27,145 bases of DNA, taken from a virus. The stretch is taken from the IMG/VR virus record IMGVR_UViG_3300027833_000185, positions 1-27,145 of that record. One strand, written 5' to 3'. This document shows positions 19,957 through 27,145 of the stretch, in pieces (the stretch's first letter is position 1; every line of letters starts with the position of its first letter). A program made the translations under genes and the position numbers. The notes beneath the pieces are model-generated. The model was given only the letters and a program-made list of their open reading frames with translations. It was not told where the DNA came from and made no database searches.

Positions 19957-20934
19957 TTATGCGTACTCTACTAAATCAGATGCAATTCCGAATTGTACTG
20001 CACTTGTAAAACGCATTATCATTCGTACATTGTTTGATCCATCTAAATCTGCCATATCCAATACTTTTACTTCTTGTGCTGAATTTAGTAACCCAGTTCC
20101 AAAGTATAAGTTAGAACGTTGTGCTGCATACATTTTGTTGTCACTCATACCTGGACATACAAAGATTTTTACCCCTGAAATTGTAAGGCTGCCGTTGTTC
20201 CACCACTGGGTTCCCATATTTGCTACACCATTTGCTCCTAAACCATTTGCTCCAAAACCACCAAGTGCTTGAACATATAATTTAGCTGCTTTAGTTCCGA
20301 TGTATAAGAATAAATCTTCTTTTCCGTATAGTGCTGCTGGTATTGCATCAACTACTTTAGAAAGTTCATCGATGATGTTTAAAGATGTTAAACCACCACC
20401 TACTGCTGCTACTTGTTGTGCTGCTGGAATATCTCCCGCTGCTGCTGATGCTGCAATTAGTTTCTCAAACCCATCAAAAGAGTTGTTAGTTCCCGCTGCT
20501 GTATCACCTTGCCAGATACAAAACTCTGTGTTCTGTGCTACTTCAGATGCAACGTGAGCAATCATAAAGTCAGAAAACTTTGGTGGCAATGTTTGACCAA
20601 GACCATAACCCATTGATTGTGCTTCCCAATCGTTTACGAAGTCATACTTACAAAGTTGTAGGTTTACTTGTAATTCTTTTGGTTCAATAATTCTTTCAGT
20701 TAGTGTAACTGTAGATGTTGGATCAAAGTCACAAGATGCAGATGCCACTAAAGCATTTGTAGCTAGTTTTTTGATTACTTCTTTAAAAGCAATGTTTGCC
20801 TTTACTGTTAAACCACCATCATCAATAGTTGATGCAGATAATAAAGCTGCTGCGATATACTCACCAGCAAATTCACCCGCATAAGTAGTAGTGATGTTAG
20901 TTGTAGTTGCTAAATTTACGTTTCTTTTTTTCAT
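19957..20934 (-). CDS. Major capsid protein (HK97-fold-like)
   Basis: A 325-aa protein I recognise as a Bacteroidota-phage major capsid protein: MKKRNVNLATTTNITTTYAG, GLTVKANIAFKEVIKKLATN, KELQVNLQLCKYDFVNDWEA, ADLDGSNNVRMIMRFTSAVQ and an FGIASDLVEYA ending. Size and neighbours (scaffold directly upstream, protease further upstream) support a HK97-type shell. No delta domain is fused, since scaffold is separate. A near-neutral Ala/Gly-rich centre is normal. ATG at 20934 lies one base after the scaffold stop. Confidence 0.85.
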   Translation of the reverse strand: MKKRNVNLATTTNITTTYAGEFAGEYIAAALLSASTIDDGGLTVKANIAFKEVIKKLATNALVASASCDFDPTSTVTLTERIIEPKELQVNLQLCKYDFVNDWEAQSMGYGLGQTLPPKFSDFMIAHVASEVAQNTEFCIWQGDTAAGTNNSFDGFEKLIAASAAAGDIPAAQQVAAVGGGLTSLNIIDELSKVVDAIPAALYGKEDLFLYIGTKAAKLYVQALGGFGANGLGANGVANMGTQWWNNGSLTISGVKIFVCPGMSDNKMYAAQRSNLYFGTGLLNSAQEVKVLDMADLDGSNNVRMIMRFTSAVQFGIASDLVEYA

Positions 20935-20935
20935 T

Positions 20936-21520
20936 TTATTTATTTAATTTGTTTAATACTCTATCAAGTGTTGTGTTAAATTGTCCTTTAGCAAATTGCA
21001 TTTGTTTTTTCTGTGGTGCTTTTGCTTCTGGGTTGTGTTTAATTGGTTTTCTAGCTGCTGAAAGTTCTTCTTTCTTTTCTTCTTCTTTCACATCCATATC
21101 TGAAAATTTCTTTTTCAGCATTTCAATTTCAGATTTTACTTCTTCAATAACTGGGGCAATCACCTCAACTACTGCTTCAATAATTGCTTCAACTTCTGTA
21201 GCTACTTCTGCTGGTACTTCTGTTTCAACAGTTTCTTCTTCAAGATCCTCTGTTTCTTCTTTAGCTGGTACTTCATCAGATACTTCTCTGACATCTGCAA
21301 TCATACCCTCTGCTTCAACTACTAATAGTCTACCATCTTCAAGGATATACTCCCCTACTGGCATTGCTACTTTCTCATCGTCTGTGACAATAAAGATTTC
21401 ACTTCCTTTTTCAAATGTTTCAGCACTTACTACAGTACCGTTTTCCAACTTCATTTCTTCAAGTTTTACCTCAATGTTTAGAAGTGTTCTAATTTGATTT
21501 AACATTTTTGTTTTTTCCAT
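20936..21520 (-). CDS. Scaffold-like acidic head protein
   Basis: A 194-aa protein. Residues about 15-85 are beta-rich (GTVVSAETFEKGSEIFIVTD). A long acidic Glu/Val stretch (about 88-140) forms a helix or coiled coil, and the end is basic (KPIKHNPEAKAPQKKQMQFA...LDRVLNKLNK). An acidic central rod with a basic capsid-binding tail, placed directly before the capsid gene, is typical of scaffolding proteins that template shell assembly and are removed by the protease. It begins 5 nt after a late-promoter-like element. Confidence 0.7.
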   Translation of the reverse strand: MEKTKMLNQIRTLLNIEVKLEEMKLENGTVVSAETFEKGSEIFIVTDDEKVAMPVGEYILEDGRLLVVEAEGMIADVREVSDEVPAKEETEDLEEETVETEVPAEVATEVEAIIEAVVEVIAPVIEEVKSEIEMLKKKFSDMDVKEEEKKEELSAARKPIKHNPEAKAPQKKQMQFAKGQFNTTLDRVLNKLNK

Positions 21521-21525
21521 ACTAT

Positions 21526-21557
21526 TTATATAACGATTATTAATTTACTTTTTGCAT
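21526..21557 (-). promoter_or_regulatory. Putative late promoter (site 4)
   Basis: On the minus strand ATGCAAAA (21557-21550), 14 nt, then CGTTATATAA (21535-21526). The eight-base upstream word and the spacing are identical to site 5, though the sequence between differs. It stands five bases before the scaffold ATG. Confidence 0.6.
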
Positions 21558-21559
21558 TT

Positions 21560-21721
21560 TCAATCTGTTCTTGTTATTACTCCAATACCTTGTGATTGCA
21601 TAGAACCATCACAACAAGAGATAGAATACTTGTTAGTGTCCCAACATAAACAAGCACGTCCACCCCCAGTAGGTGATGTTCTACTAGGTATAAAAGTTTT
21701 ATTTTTGTTGTTTCTTTGCAT
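21560..21721 (-). CDS. 53-aa Cys-rich conserved phage protein
   Basis: The frame runs from ATG at 21721 to TGA at 21560. It carries RACLCWDTNKYSISCCDGS (about residues 22-40) and a MQSQGIGVITRTD end. The CLCWD...CCDGS...QGIG pattern is one I know from many Bacteroidota-phage genomes, always next to capsid genes and of unknown function. The four Cys could bind a metal or form disulphides in the virion. It lies between the paralogous pair and scaffold. Confidence 0.7.
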   Translation of the reverse strand: MQRNNKNKTFIPSRTSPTGGGRACLCWDTNKYSISCCDGSMQSQGIGVITRTD

Positions 21722-21742
21722 TTATATAGATGCTATTTATAA

Positions 21743-22129
21743 TTATTTTAAAATCTGTTGCTGTACCATTTCTATAATAGCTACTGCTTCATCATAAATG
21801 TCTAAAGAGTTTTCAAAATTATTTATTTGTCCAGCTTCTACTCCCAATTCTTTTGCCAAATCTTCAGTTTTAACTAGAGTATCTTCTAACTCTTTTGCTT
21901 TACTTAATAGATCAGAAAAATCACTTTTCAGTTCATTTGTAACTTGGTCTATTTCTATTTTATATCCTTCAATCTCAAAAAGGCTTTCATTAATATTCTT
22001 TATTAATACATCTGTTGTTGAGCCTAATGATGCTAAATCAAAAGCCAAATTTAATTCAACTTTTTGTTTTTTAAGGTTTACTTTTTGGTTTGGTAGTTTG
22101 CTATAAACTTTTTCTAATCTACTTTTCAT
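21743..22129 (-). CDS. 128-aa coiled-coil protein, paralogue 2
   Basis: It begins MKSRLEKVYSKLPNQKVNLK, nearly the same as the 156-aa protein upstream, then becomes acidic and helical (KAKELEDTLVKTEDLAKELG). The shared N-terminus suggests a common docking segment for two virion proteins. No enzyme motif or membrane segment. It sits in the protease-scaffold-capsid block, so a head or neck internal protein is plausible. Confidence 0.65.
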   Translation of the reverse strand: MKSRLEKVYSKLPNQKVNLKKQKVELNLAFDLASLGSTTDVLIKNINESLFEIEGYKIEIDQVTNELKSDFSDLLSKAKELEDTLVKTEDLAKELGVEAGQINNFENSLDIYDEAVAIIEMVQQQILK

Positions 22130-22153
22130 TTTATATTTGGTTTTATATTTGTT

Positions 22154-22624
22154 TTAGTTGTATAAATCATACATTATGTTTTGTATTTCAATAATTTTGT
22201 CTGGTATTGATGAAAGTGGTCTTGAATTGTCATCTGCCCATTTTACATATGCAGATATTATTGTTAAACCATTTTGTAGTTCTCTATAAAGTTTTACTTC
22301 TGTTGGATCAATTCCTACAACTTCTGATGCTGCTTCGTATCTTTGCATTACATCTTTTACTTGTTCTTCTGCTTCAACCAATCTGTTGTAACTTAAGGTA
22401 GTTTCCATAGAAAAACCATAAAATATACTGTATAAATCATCTAGTTTTTTATCTGCATCTTTGCTTCTACTTTCTAAATCATCTAATACATCTGCATTAT
22501 CAGAAACATTTTTTAGAGCAGCATTAGCATCTTCATCTAAAGCACCTAAATCAACCTTATGCTTACCCAAGTTGTGTTTCTTTTGTGGTAGTTTAGAGTA
22601 TACCTTTTCTATGTTACTTTTCAT
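22154..22624 (-). CDS. 156-aa coiled-coil protein, paralogue 1
   Basis: It begins MKSNIEKVYSKLPQKKHNLG and continues helical and acidic (VLDDLESRSKDADKKLDDLY) with a C-terminal part about hydrophobic helices. The first about 35 residues are paralogous to the next gene. ATG at 22624 overlaps the protease stop as ATGA, so its translation is coupled to the protease. Role unknown; an internal head or assembly factor is likely from position. Confidence 0.65.
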   Translation of the reverse strand: MKSNIEKVYSKLPQKKHNLGKHKVDLGALDEDANAALKNVSDNADVLDDLESRSKDADKKLDDLYSIFYGFSMETTLSYNRLVEAEEQVKDVMQRYEAASEVVGIDPTEVKLYRELQNGLTIISAYVKWADDNSRPLSSIPDKIIEIQNIMYDLYN

Positions 22625-23205
22625 TTTACTATGTCTTTTATTTGGTTTAATAATTGTGCAGCCATTTGTTCTTCTATAGCTTCTTTTGGTGCTTCCATTT
22701 TATCGGCGAAATAGCCTTCTATACTGAAACCACGCACCTTGTTTGTTTTAACATACTCATTCCAAACATCTTCATTGTTTACTTTTACACTTCCCATCCA
22801 AGTACCTACTGGTACATCTAAACCATACAATGCAGTCTTGTCTTTGGCTTTATCTTCTACTATCCAGCTTTCAACTAATGTTAAACCATTTAGTGCTTGT
22901 GCGTGTTCTAGTGTTGATCTACTTTGGTTTCCATTCTGTAAGAACATTTGAGATGCTTTTACAATAGTATCTTTTGAAAAGAATATGTAATACTCACCCT
23001 CTGAACCATTTCTGTAAATAGGCTTGTCTGGTATTAATAAAGCACCCATTAGTATCTTCTTTTCTTTGTCTACTTCTGCTAACTTTATTTCTTGGTTCTT
23101 TAATGCAACAAAGTCACTTTCAATGGCTGGGCTTTCTACAATTGAAATCGCTTCTACTCCAGCATCCAAATCTTCTTCATCTAAAATAAGTTCTATTATC
23201 CTCAT
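22621..23205 (-). CDS. XkdF-like prohead protease
   Basis: A 194-aa protein of the putative phage serine protease XkdF family. GALLIPDKPIYR (about 54-65) begins the core, STLEH supplies His101 and VRGFSIEGYF supplies Ser161, matching the EH...GFS-x-EG arrangement of S78-like prohead proteases. It probably cleaves scaffold and capsid precursors during maturation. It starts two bases after a CGTTATATAT element and precedes the small paralogues, scaffold and capsid, so the head block begins here. Confidence 0.82.
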   Translation of the reverse strand: MRIIELILDEEDLDAGVEAISIVESPAIESDFVALKNQEIKLAEVDKEKKILMGALLIPDKPIYRNGSEGEYYIFFSKDTIVKASQMFLQNGNQSRSTLEHAQALNGLTLVESWIVEDKAKDKTALYGLDVPVGTWMGSVKVNNEDVWNEYVKTNKVRGFSIEGYFADKMEAPKEAIEEQMAAQLLNQIKDIVK

Positions 23206-23207
23206 AA

Positions 23208-23239
23208 ATATATAACGTGTTTAGTTTTTAATTTTGCAT
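23208..23239 (-). promoter_or_regulatory. Putative late promoter (site 5)
   Basis: On the minus strand ATGCAAAA (23239-23232), 14 nt, then CGTTATATAT (23217-23208), the last base differing from the other sites. It directly follows the tape-measure stop and is two bases from the protease ATG. Confidence 0.55.
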
Positions 23240-24880
23240 TTAGCCTATACTAGCACCCTCAATAATGTTTCTATCCATTTCTTGTGCAGTTGTTACATCA
23301 TTACTCACAACGTATGCCCTTGCTGGTCTTTGTGTTTGACTACCTATTGCATCTGCTAATTGTGTTTCGCCACTTGCTCCTACTATGTTAAATGCTGGTG
23401 CTTGTGATCCACCACCCATAGATGGTTTTGGTACTGTATCTGAACCACCCTCAAATTTTTGTGCTGCAATACTAGCTATCTGTGCTGCACCAGCTACACC
23501 TAATGCAATCATATTTGCAGTTCTTAAAGATTGTGTTGGTGTTACATCTGTAGTTTCTGCTGCTGCTTTCATTATTGCTTGTGATGTATTAATACCAACT
23601 TGAGCAATACCAACTGCCTTACTTATTTTAAAAGCTATCTTTGCATTCTTTTCATTTTCTCCAGCAAACAATTTACCAATAGATGATATTGCATCTAATG
23701 CTTGTGATGCTACCCTAAATTTAGCATCTTCTAATTGTTCTTCTATCTCTAATTCTCTTTCTGCGTTTTCTTTAATAGTTTTTAACCTATCATCTCTCCT
23801 TTTATTAAAAGCATCCATTTTTTTTGCTCTCGCTTCTGCTCTTTCTTCTTCTCTTTCTTCTTCAAACTTTTTCTCTATATCATTAATTTCTGATAACCTT
23901 GCTTCTTCTAAAAGTTTTGTATCTAAATTATATTTTTTAGCTTCTTCTATTTGGGTAAAATATTTATCTCTTACCGCATTTATTTCTTGTTGTTCTTTAG
24001 ATAGTTTAGACTGTAAATAATCATCTTCTAGTTTAGTTATTTCTTCTATTGATGTTGCTGCATCATCTATTGCTTTTAACCTTTGTTGTTCAGCAAGTTT
24101 TTCTGCTTCTGTTTCACCAGTATCTTTAGTCTTTTTTGGTTCTACTATTTCTCCTAATTCAAAACTATCATAAGCATTAATTAAGTTATCTAGTTTTGTT
24201 TGTTGATCATTTATTGCAATTCTTTCTTCTTCTGTAATTTTAGAAACCGCCTTACCTCCAGCCTTTACTAATCTTTGGTTAGATAATAATTGTTTTTCCC
24301 TCCAAGTAGCCATTTCAGCTTCATCTTTTATTTCTTTTAACCTTAATTTTTCTGCCTTTATTTGATCTAATAAAGCCTTTCTTTTTTCTAAAACTAAAGA
24401 CTTTTCTTTTTCTATTAAATCATCAACATTTTTACCTTGTTTTTTTTCTAATTCTATTTGTGTTCTTATATTTCTTAATTTCCTATCAACTGTATCTAGG
24501 TTTTTACTATTTAATATTATTTGCTTTTCTAGTTCTTTATTAGATCCACCTATTAAATCTGTTATTTCATCCCAATATTCAACAAGCAAACCAACTGCAA
24601 TAGTAATAGCACCAATACCAGTAGATATTAAAGCAACCCTCATTGCCTTACCACTTAATTTAGCTGCCTTTGCAACTTTCACTAAACTAGATGCTAAACC
24701 ACCAGTAACTTTGTCCAGTTGTTTTACGGCAGCATTACCAATGACCATACCCTCTGTAAGTTCTTTTCCAGTTTTCTTGGCTTGTTTTTGAGTTTCTTTT
24801 AATTCATCATTTACCTTTTCAATTTCTTCAACTGCTTTACTAGTATCTGCTTTTAATGTGGTATTTACAACTACTGCCAT
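23240..24880 (-). CDS. Tape measure-like tail protein
   Basis: A 546-aa protein with a long N-terminal coiled coil (KADTSKAVEEIEKVNDELKE), a hydrophobic segment around residues 85-105 (VALISTGIGAITIAVGLLVE), a very long charged helical middle (about 120-390) and a low-complexity Gly/Ala-rich end. This matches tape measure proteins, which set tail length and enter the cell with the DNA. At 546 residues, about 1.5 Angstrom each, a tail near 80 nm would be expected. It overlaps the 46-aa gene by 10 nt. Confidence 0.75.
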   Translation of the reverse strand: MAVVVNTTLKADTSKAVEEIEKVNDELKETQKQAKKTGKELTEGMVIGNAAVKQLDKVTGGLASSLVKVAKAAKLSGKAMRVALISTGIGAITIAVGLLVEYWDEITDLIGGSNKELEKQIILNSKNLDTVDRKLRNIRTQIELEKKQGKNVDDLIEKEKSLVLEKRKALLDQIKAEKLRLKEIKDEAEMATWREKQLLSNQRLVKAGGKAVSKITEEERIAINDQQTKLDNLINAYDSFELGEIVEPKKTKDTGETEAEKLAEQQRLKAIDDAATSIEEITKLEDDYLQSKLSKEQQEINAVRDKYFTQIEEAKKYNLDTKLLEEARLSEINDIEKKFEEEREEERAEARAKKMDAFNKRRDDRLKTIKENAERELEIEEQLEDAKFRVASQALDAISSIGKLFAGENEKNAKIAFKISKAVGIAQVGINTSQAIMKAAAETTDVTPTQSLRTANMIALGVAGAAQIASIAAQKFEGGSDTVPKPSMGGGSQAPAFNIVGASGETQLADAIGSQTQRPARAYVVSNDVTTAQEMDRNIIEGASIG

Positions 24881-25011
24881 TTTAAATCTCTTTTAATTTG
24901 TTTGTAACCCTCTTTTAACGTTTCTGGTAACTTATATTTTCCTTGTGCTATTCTTATGTTTTCAGTATCAGCCTCAACAACTTGCAATAAGTCTATTATG
25001 TTCTTGATCAT
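24871..25011 (-). CDS. 46-aa hypothetical between tail genes
   Basis: The frame runs from ATG at 25011 to TAG at 24871. It begins MIKNIIDLLQVVEADTENIR and ends YKQIKRDLKWQ. ATGA overlap with the 701-aa gene and a 10-nt overlap with the tape-measure gene show it is fully inside the coupled chain. Helical, no known family. It is in a different frame from both neighbours; I see no slippery run, so a frameshift link is not supported. Confidence 0.6.
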   Translation of the reverse strand: MIKNIIDLLQVVEADTENIRIAQGKYKLPETLKEGYKQIKRDLKWQ

Positions 25012-27113
25012 AGTATTGTGTTTAGTAATTCAAATTCTGTTTTACCAGTTGTTAGATCTGTTTTCATTGAATTTATTTTGTAGCTATCTTGCCCTAATTG
25101 TATCAAGTCATTTAGTTGTAAGTTATAATACACTTTCATTGGTAGGTATGCAGTAACTTTTAACAATCTTCTTCTTACATTAAACACATCTTGTATGTAC
25201 TCTCTGTAATCAGTTTGAAATAAAGTATCTGTAAAGCCTAAAGCATTATCACCAGCAACAAGACCATCTGGTTCATTAGCCAAATACTCATTTAGTTCAT
25301 TTTGAAAATGTATATTTATTCTACTTGTAGATGGTGCAATAGAAAAACTATTTGATGGTATAATATAATCAACAATATCTTCTACATTATTATTTAAAAC
25401 TGTATCTCTAATTCTAATATTTGTTCCATTGGTAATTGGTATACCATAAAAAATTAATGGTTCACCTATATATGATTGTAAGTTTTCATTTACAGAATAA
25501 CCCCATTGTACATCTGTTGATGTTGGTGGTGAGTTACCTTGATCATACAACCTTTCAAACTGCATATGCTCAAATGGTACTTCTATTTCATATGGTTCAC
25601 TTGGTGCATCAAAAATATCACCATCCAATGTGTAGCTTAAACTACCCCAACCACTATTGGTAAGCTGATTAAATTGTTGTGATAATAAAGTACCTAAACC
25701 TTTGTAGCTAAAATTAATCTTATTGTAAGGTAGTGCAACATCTGATGTTGATTTTGTAGTATCTAGGTATTTATCTATGTTGTAAACTTGTGTGCTATCT
25801 GCATAGTAACTATCTAAAGTTCTAACCACTATTGTTCCTACATCATTTACATAAGCAGTTAGGTTAAACAAATTAAACAAGCCAGAAAGAACATCTATAA
25901 TTTTCATCTTTGGTATCTGCTCAACTATGTTAAATTCTTTGCTTTGGTTAGTTCCAAATTGTAAACTGTTTTTGTATTGATCTACTGCTGAAACACCAGT
26001 TGCAGTTGCACTTACAGATACAACTATATCATTAGCATTAAAAGTTACAACTCCACCTATTTGTATTGTGTATGTTGCATTGTTTTGAAAATCATTTGTA
26101 TCACCTCTAACAGTTAATGTTTGGTTTCCAGTTACACTATTTAATTCACCAACTACTGTTCCACCATTTCTTAAAACTTGCACACTATAGGGATTAGGTG
26201 ATGCTTGTGCTAAATCAACTATGAAAAAGGCTGGTTGCAATCCATCGTTAGTAGGTATAGTTACAGTTATAATACCATTAGTAACACTTGAAATACCTTG
26301 TGATTGTGTTTGTACCAAATCAACTAGCCTTGTGTATACAAAATCAACTTGTGTTGGTCTTTCTACTGAACCACTTTTTCTATGCAACCACATATACAAT
26401 GTTGAAAATTGTTCATTGGTATTGTCATTAAAAAAATCATCAGAAAATGTAATATCGTATTTTGTCTGTATTGCTTCTATTATATTTTGTAATCTTACTG
26501 CATATTTAAACTGGTTCCAATACACACCATTTTGACTTTTATTACCACTACCTTGATGGTATAAATTATTTATTGTAGCCTCTGGATCAAATGCAACGTG
26601 GCTACCACTATTGTATATTAATCTGTTTGTGTGAGTAATTAAAGGTACTATAAATGGAGTAAGACCAGCTTGCATCACACCAGTTACTGTACCAAAATCA
26701 TAAAGCCTATCATAGTAATCAGAGAAACTTAAACTGCTTAATTGAGCATCACCTAGTATATCTTTTAAATTTACAGTATTACCAAAGAAAGTAATTTTAT
26801 ATGTATGAGCAACATTGTTTTTTAAGTCTACACCTTGCAAAGCTATCTTACCATCTTTAAAAGGTAAATCATTTAATTCTAGTCTTGCATCTGCTTTAAT
26901 TCTTGCATCAAAACCACCACTAATATCAAAGTTATAATAGTGCTGAAATATCTTATTATTAACACTTGATGCTGGTACAGAAAAGGTTTGCGTAAATTCA
27001 GTAAATACCTTTGCCAAGTCTTTTACATTCTTTATTGTTTGTGTAAGTGAAACACTTTCATCCTTAAATAAATCTACTCTTTCAGTACCTATGTATAGTT
27101 GTAGTCTACGCAT
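25008..27113 (-). CDS. Large tail / baseplate-like protein (701 aa)
   Basis: A beta-rich protein starting MRRLQLYIGTERVDLFKDES, with TEFTQTFSVPASSVNNKIFQ (about 38-57) and HTYKITFFGNTVNLKDILGD (about 107-126). This family is widespread in Bacteroidota phages with no proven function. A distal tail or baseplate hub role is inferred from size and from lying next to the tape measure gene. No lysozyme or peptidase motif is visible. ATG at 27113 follows directly a TAA in another frame, which may be the end of the previous gene. Confidence 0.7.
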   Translation of the reverse strand: MRRLQLYIGTERVDLFKDESVSLTQTIKNVKDLAKVFTEFTQTFSVPASSVNNKIFQHYYNFDISGGFDARIKADARLELNDLPFKDGKIALQGVDLKNNVAHTYKITFFGNTVNLKDILGDAQLSSLSFSDYYDRLYDFGTVTGVMQAGLTPFIVPLITHTNRLIYNSGSHVAFDPEATINNLYHQGSGNKSQNGVYWNQFKYAVRLQNIIEAIQTKYDITFSDDFFNDNTNEQFSTLYMWLHRKSGSVERPTQVDFVYTRLVDLVQTQSQGISSVTNGIITVTIPTNDGLQPAFFIVDLAQASPNPYSVQVLRNGGTVVGELNSVTGNQTLTVRGDTNDFQNNATYTIQIGGVVTFNANDIVVSVSATATGVSAVDQYKNSLQFGTNQSKEFNIVEQIPKMKIIDVLSGLFNLFNLTAYVNDVGTIVVRTLDSYYADSTQVYNIDKYLDTTKSTSDVALPYNKINFSYKGLGTLLSQQFNQLTNSGWGSLSYTLDGDIFDAPSEPYEIEVPFEHMQFERLYDQGNSPPTSTDVQWGYSVNENLQSYIGEPLIFYGIPITNGTNIRIRDTVLNNNVEDIVDYIIPSNSFSIAPSTSRINIHFQNELNEYLANEPDGLVAGDNALGFTDTLFQTDYREYIQDVFNVRRRLLKVTAYLPMKVYYNLQLNDLIQLGQDSYKINSMKTDLTTGKTEFELLNTIL

Positions 27114-27145
27114 TTATCTAATGTTGTTTATATAATCAAAGGCTT
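27114..27145 (-). CDS. C-terminal fragment of an upstream gene (uncertain)
   Basis: One frame reads ...AFDYINNIR and stops with TAA at 27116-27114, immediately before the next ATG, a junction spacing like others here. Only ten codons are inside the window. A GATTATATAA sequence in the same stretch is a poor match to the late-promoter element. Confidence 0.3.
   Translation of the reverse strand, partial: AFDYINNIR

Noticed and set aside
20907-21497. 196-codon plus-strand frame opposite the scaffold gene
   Set aside because: It is Ser-rich low-complexity sequence antisense to a good gene, with no promoter or family. The same applies to other plus-strand frames such as 2006-2413, 674-934 and 26221-26535.
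24871-25011. Frameshift link between the 46-aa gene and the tape measure gene
   Set aside because: The overlap is only 10 nt and holds no slippery heptamer; ordinary coupled starts explain it.
1-27145. CRISPR array, integrase, reverse transcriptase (DGR) or tRNA genes
   Set aside because: No regularly spaced repeats, no recombinase or RT motifs and no tRNA-like structures were found by reading both strands; absence by eye is not proof.

Overview
The window is a contiguous piece of a tailed-phage genome (Caudoviricetes, probably a siphovirus). The host is most likely a Bacteroidota bacterium, probably a flavobacterium. The DNA is AT-rich, every supported gene lies on the minus strand, and no tRNA, integrase, repressor or bacterial housekeeping gene was seen. 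Host evidence: Bacteroidota-type promoters (TTTG-N17-TATATTTG at 10703-10732; TTTG-N19-TTACTTTG at 7032-7062), no Shine-Dalgarno-like purine tracts before starts, and many proteins of recognisable Bacteroidota-phage families. Genes are tightly packed, with repeated ATGA and TAATG stop/start overlaps.

In the direction of transcription (high to low coordinates) the layout is as follows. (1) 27145-19957: a large tail protein, a 46-aa protein, a tape-measure-like protein, an XkdF-like prohead protease, two paralogous small proteins, a Cys-containing 53-aa protein, a scaffold-like acidic protein and the major capsid protein. (2) 19886-13225: putative tail tube protein, a 129-aa protein, portal, DUF6712-like connector, two small proteins, a modular 895-aa fibre and a 106-aa protein. 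(3) 13188-11851: lysis (coiled-coil protein, M15 peptidase, two holin-like proteins). (4) 11850-11624: a very AT-rich noncoding gap. (5) 11623-3520: early/replication region with GIY-YIG, NinG, Rad52-like annealase, SSB, RecA-like ATPase, an ECF-like sigma factor, two PD-(D/E)XK-like proteins, a PAPS-reductase-like PP-loop protein, 5'-3' exonuclease, a MazG-like fragment, a DnaA-domain-IV-like protein and several small unknowns. (6) 3519-3299: a noncoding gap with three inverted repeats. (7) 3296-1025: terminase and a cluster of tiny genes. (8) 924-1: tail assembly chaperone with an apparent -1 frameshift, then a tail protein that runs off the window. No DNA polymerase or primase was seen, so replication probably uses the host replisome.

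The most interesting result is an apparent early/late transcription switch. Early operons carry host-type promoters, and one of them encodes a small sigma-70/ECF-like factor. Five morphogenesis genes (chaperone, small terminase, the gene before portal, scaffold and protease) instead carry a different shared element just upstream of their start codons: AAAA-N14-CGTTATATAA. Two of these elements sit directly after intrinsic terminators. Four of the five lie so close to the ATG that the mRNAs would be leaderless or nearly so. The second strong signal is a T10 slippery run that joins the 216-codon chaperone frame to an 84-codon overlapping frame.
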